Shown here: positions 4,499 to 6,862 of the stretch, piece by piece
Position numbering within the stretch: the stretch's first letter is position 1
Layout: every line of letters begins with the position of its first letter
Assembly (NCBI GenBank): GCA_031267155.1
Contig: JAIRZR010000418.1
Location: 1-6,862, forward strand
Source of the DNA: Prevotellaceae bacterium
GTDB lineage: Bacteria; Bacteroidota; Bacteroidia; Bacteroidales; UBA932
Direction: 5' to 3'
Length of the DNA stretch: 6,862 bases
Translations under genes and position numbers: made by a program
The notes under the pieces: generated by a model
What the model was told of the DNA's origin: nothing
The model's database searches: none
Seen by the model: the letters and a program-made list of their open reading frames with translations, nothing else

Positions 4499-5665
4499 AT
4501 GATTATTAAGGAAGCCAATAGATTGGGAAGTATTCAGGAATACTACTTTTCGCGGAAAAATGCAGAAATTGCAGAAATGAACAAAACAGGAATACCCGTG
4601 ATAAATCTGGGTATCGGAAGTCCGGATTTGAGACCTTCGGACGAAACCATCGACAAACTGTACGAAATCGCACTGCGCGAAGATTCGCACGGTTATCAGC
4701 CCTATCGTGGAGATCTGGAGCTGCGCAGGGCAATATCGGCATGGTACGAAAAAACCTTCGGCGTAAAATCCAGTCCCGATTCGGAAGTCCTGCCGCTTGC
4801 CGGTTCCAAGGAAGGAATCATGCACATCACAATGTCTTTCGTGAACGAAGGCGACGAAGTTCTGGTTCCCGATCCGGGATATCCGACCTATGCTTCGGTG
4901 ACGCTGCTGGCAGGCGCCAAAATCAGGAACTACAAACTGAAGGAAAAACTGGGCTGGCAAATCGATTTCGACGAACTGGAAAAGCAGGATCTGTCGAAAG
5001 TTAAACTGATGTGGTCATGTTTCCCGAACATGCCGACCGGAGTACGCGCGACGGACGACACATACAACCGTCTGATTGCCCTTGCCCGCAGGAACAAATT
5101 TCTTTTAGTCAACGACAATCCCTACAGCCTGGTGCTCAACAGCGAGTACAAAAGCATACTGACTTACGAAGGCGCGCGGGAAGTCGCCCTGGAAATGAAC
5201 TCGCTGAGTAAATCGCACAACATGGCGGGATGGCGTATCGGATGGGTTATCGGCGAAAGGGACTATATCGATTCGATCATGAAATTCAAGAGCAACATGG
5301 ATTCGGGAATATTCCTGGGAATCCAGCGCGCAGCCGTTAAAGCTCTCGAGAACAGTGAAGAATGGCATCTCAAAAGAAACGGCGAATACCGCGAGCGCAG
5401 GAAATTAGCCGAAGAACTTGCGACGAAACTCGACCTGAGTTTCGATGCAAGTCAGGTCGGACTGTTCCTGTGGTGTAAAATACCTCCATACATGCCTTCG
5501 GGAGAATGGCTCAGCGACAGGATATTGAAGGAGGCAAGAGTATTTATCACTCCAAGCTGTATTTTTGGAAGTACGGGGGAACGTTTTGTGCGCATATCCC
5601 TCTGTACGAAACAGAAAAACTTCAGGGAAGCGATCGAAAGGACAGGCAAACTTAAATTACAGTAA
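4499..5665 (+). CDS. PLP-dependent class I/II aminotransferase, probably aromatic amino acid pathway
   Basis: A fold-type I aminotransferase of 388 residues with pyridoxal-phosphate sites in order: AGSKEG (101-106), DPGYPTYAS (125-133), MPTG (178-181), NDNPYS (205-210; D206 pairs with the cofactor nitrogen), SLSKSHNMAGWRIGW with Schiff-base lysine K238 and phosphate-binding R246, and FVRISL with substrate-carboxylate R365. The residue before PTG is Met178 rather than the usual Asn. Sequence style resembles proteins often labelled LL-diaminopimelate or aspartate/tyrosine aminotransferases. In Bacteroidetes a close relative lies beside pheA, which points to amination of phenylpyruvate, hydroxyphenylpyruvate or prephenate; this is context-based. 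It begins 21 bp after the pheA stop with no promoter between, so the two are very probably co-transcribed. Substrate cannot be settled from sequence, hence no gene symbol. Confidence 0.9.
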   Translation: MIIKEANRLGSIQEYYFSRKNAEIAEMNKTGIPVINLGIGSPDLRPSDETIDKLYEIALREDSHGYQPYRGDLELRRAISAWYEKTFGVKSSPDSEVLPLAGSKEGIMHITMSFVNEGDEVLVPDPGYPTYASVTLLAGAKIRNYKLKEKLGWQIDFDELEKQDLSKVKLMWSCFPNMPTGVRATDDTYNRLIALARRNKFLLVNDNPYSLVLNSEYKSILTYEGAREVALEMNSLSKSHNMAGWRIGWVIGERDYIDSIMKFKSNMDSGIFLGIQRAAVKALENSEEWHLKRNGEYRERRKLAEELATKLDLSFDASQVGLFLWCKIPPYMPSGEWLSDRILKEARVFITPSCIFGSTGERFVRISLCTKQKNFREAIERTGKLKLQ

Positions 5666-5671
5666 TTCCCG

Positions 5672-5699
5672 TAATTGTTAATTGTTAATTGTTAATTGA
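5672..5699 (+). repeat. 7-bp tandem repeat TAATTGT x4
   Basis: Four head-to-tail heptamers (the last ends in A instead of T) fill most of the 46-bp gap between the aminotransferase and acyltransferase genes, ending 12 bp before ATG 5712. It resembles the short heptameric tandem repeats seen between genes in some bacteria. Copy-number change would alter the leader of the acyltransferase gene. Confidence 0.85.
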
Positions 5700-5711
5700 T
5701 TTTCAGTTTCC

Positions 5712-6587
5712 ATGGATTGGGACGGCAGATCGAGAGGGAAAAAGTCCGGCTATATTATATTTATATGGCTGTTAAGGACGGGTTTAACCCCGGCATACAT
5801 CCTTCTGATTTTCGTAGCCCTGTATTACTGCATCGCCGAAAGGCGCAAGTCCGTCATATCCTACAGCTTTTTTCGCAGGCGTATAGGTTTCGGCGTTTTA
5901 CGCTCGCTGGTTTCTGTTTACCGCAACTATTTTTTATTCGGACAGTGCCTTGTCGACAGGGTAGCCCTTATGTCTGCAAACCCGAATTTCACGATTACGT
6001 TTACGGGAGAAAACCATCTCATGGACATGGCAAAACAGGGAAAAGGCTGCCTGCTGGTCGGCGCCCATCTTGGAAACTGGGAAATAGCGGGACATTTTCT
6101 GTACAGGATAAACGTTCCCGTAAATATTGTGATGTACGACAATGAATATGTGCATATAAAGGAATGTCTGAAAAGCGCCGGCAGCAGGAAAGGCACATAC
6201 AGGATTATTCCCCTGAGGGACGACATGTCGCATCTGTACGAAATAACGGAGGCTTTGTCGCGCGGAGAGTTTGTCTGCCTGCATGCCGACAGGTATATGG
6301 ACAATTCCAAACTGCTGTATCATAAATTCCTGAACGAAGAAGCTCCGTTCTCGCAGGCAATATTCCGCCTGTGCACAATGCTGAATGTCCCCGTAACGTT
6401 TGTATATGCTTTCCGCATGAGGTTCAGGAGATACCACTTCCATGCCGGCAAGCCCCGCATATATTCGGGTACAAAGGACGAAAAACTGAAGGAGTTTGCC
6501 GACGACTATATTGAAGAACTGGAGAAAAACACCGTTCATCATCCGCTGCACTGGTTCAATTTTTTTGACTTCTGGAAGAAAAGATGA
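5712..6587 (+). CDS. LpxL/HtrB-like lysophospholipid (lipid A) acyltransferase
   Basis: A 291-residue membrane-anchored acyltransferase of the LpxL/HtrB superfamily, which transfers acyl chains from acyl-ACP to lipid A precursors or related lipids at the inner face of the cytoplasmic membrane. A hydrophobic N-terminal segment (about 13-41) serves as anchor, followed by basic residues. The catalytic HX4(D/E) motif is GAHLGNWE (117-124: H119, E124). LHADRYMD (190-197) is the probable second conserved block, and HHPLHWFNFFDFW (276-288) is the typical C-terminal HP..WFNFF motif. Length is normal for the family. It lies 46 bp after the aminotransferase on the same strand, and read-through transcription is plausible, but the functions are unrelated. 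The acceptor may be lipid A, an ornithine-type lipid or an aryl-polyene lipid; the sequence does not decide. ATG 5712 is accepted because it precedes the anchor; no Shine-Dalgarno is visible. Confidence 0.88.
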   Translation: MDWDGRSRGKKSGYIIFIWLLRTGLTPAYILLIFVALYYCIAERRKSVISYSFFRRRIGFGVLRSLVSVYRNYFLFGQCLVDRVALMSANPNFTITFTGENHLMDMAKQGKGCLLVGAHLGNWEIAGHFLYRINVPVNIVMYDNEYVHIKECLKSAGSRKGTYRIIPLRDDMSHLYEITEALSRGEFVCLHADRYMDNSKLLYHKFLNEEAPFSQAIFRLCTMLNVPVTFVYAFRMRFRRYHFHAGKPRIYSGTKDEKLKEFADDYIEELEKNTVHHPLHWFNFFDFWKKR

Positions 6588-6640
6588 GATTTGGCGTTTT
6601 AGGTATGCGAAATAAACAAGATGTAACAGATTATAAAAAA

Positions 6641-6671
6641 CTCTGGATTGCTTCGTACTTTGCAATGACGG
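6641..6671. repeat. Dispersed REP-like repeat (GGATTGCTTCG...GCAATGACGG type)
   Basis: The core GGATTGCTTCG...TTTGCAATGACGG contains ATTGC (6647-6651) and GCAAT (6662-6666) as a hairpin stem. It matches, from memory, an intergenic repeat widespread in many unrelated bacterial genomes (reverse complement form CGTCATTGC...GAAGCAATCC). It is non-coding and probably a mobile palindromic unit. Confidence 0.55.
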
Positions 6672-6818
6672 ATAACTATCTGACATTATGTCTATTGCAT
6701 AGCACACGGTTACCTGTCATTGTAAATACCCGTTTTGTACCTGAACTAAAAGCGAAATGACGCTTAATCAGGATGTAACAGGCGGATTACGACTAAAAGT
6801 TGAATAGCGTTAATTAAT

Positions 6819-6831
6819 TGTCCGCAGGACA
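6819..6831. repeat. Short hairpin TGTCC-GCA-GGACA, possible start of a repeat unit
   Basis: A five-base perfect stem with a three-base loop, followed by CATCCATATCAATAGAAAACC up to the window edge. The combination of a GTCC/GGAC hairpin and a trailing ATATxxxTAGAAAA stretch recalls palindromic intergenic repeats of Bacteroidetes, but the unit is cut by the window end. Confidence 0.35.
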
Positions 6832-6862
6832 TCCATATCAATAGAAAACCGTTTATTTCCCG

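Larger units (their letters stand above)
6588..6862. other. Gene-free region with dispersed-repeat-like sequences
   Basis: No open frame resembling a protein occurs on either strand here. The region holds two hairpin-type repeats (6641-6671 and 6819-6831), and the decamer GATGTAACAG appears twice (6620-6629 and 6772-6781) in loosely similar surroundings. No T-rich intrinsic terminator for the acyltransferase gene is evident. Confidence 0.5.

Noticed and set aside
4298..4960. Long open frame on the - strand (220 codons) across pheA and the aminotransferase
   Set aside because: Spans two well-supported genes in antisense and its translation resembles no protein; a shadow frame.
5672..5699. Heptamer array considered as a CRISPR or origin iteron cluster
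   Set aside because: Units are contiguous without spacers, only four copies, and there is no replication or cas gene nearby.
5696..6145. Alternative + frame ORF at the start of the acyltransferase
   Set aside because: Its translation is low in hydrophobic order and overlaps the conserved anchor and HX4E motif of the real gene in another frame.
5934..6707. Long open frame on the - strand (257 codons) across the acyltransferase gene
   Set aside because: It is fully antisense to a gene with clear catalytic motifs, its translation has no recognisable domain, and it results from codon bias of the + strand gene.
1..6862. tRNA, rRNA or CRISPR arrays
   Set aside because: No cloverleaf-like segment with a TTCGA/T-loop pattern, no rRNA-like sequence and no spaced repeats were seen.

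Overview
The window looks like a piece of a Bacteroidetes (probably Bacteroidales) genome. The evidence is a stand-alone PheA prephenate dehydratase beside a Bacteroidetes-type class I/II aminotransferase, a promoter element matching the Bacteroidetes -7 consensus TAnnTTTG (3587-3594), weak Shine-Dalgarno signals, and Bacteroidetes-type HsdM/HsdS proteins. No ribosomal or marker gene is present, so this assignment rests on protein resemblance judged by eye. All convincing genes are on the + strand.

Region 1 (1 to about 2510) is visibly AT-rich and is the end of a type I restriction-modification locus. It holds the last residues of HsdM, then an HsdS specificity subunit split in two by a one-base frameshift, then a DUF4062 protein (TIR-like/P-loop-type superfamily still incompletely characterised) that probably belongs to the same defence operon. 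Three length-variable simple tracts sit at decisive points: a T8 run at the hsdM/hsdS junction, an A run at the hsdS frameshift, and an (AT)8 run directly before the DUF4062 start. This is the most interesting part of the window: HsdM/HsdS fusion, HsdS integrity and DUF4062 expression could each be switched by slippage.

Region 2 (2511-3646) is a mobile-element graveyard. It contains a RAYT (REP-associated tyrosine/HUH, Y1) transposase broken by a +1 insertion and an internal stop. A perfect 28-bp palindrome lies inside its reading frame, followed by a degenerate 9-bp tandem repeat. About 100 bp downstream lies the 5' end only of a second, diverged RAYT copy. A 20-bp perfect palindrome and a promoter lead into the next operon.

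Region 3 (3647-6587) has higher GC and housekeeping character. It holds pheA (prephenate to phenylpyruvate), a PLP aminotransferase likely acting on aromatic or related amino acids, and an LpxL/HtrB-like lysophospholipid acyltransferase. The first two are 21 bp apart and almost certainly one operon. The acyltransferase follows after 46 bp that are mostly a 7-bp tandem repeat. Region 4 (6588-6862) has no gene but carries dispersed-repeat-like hairpin sequences.
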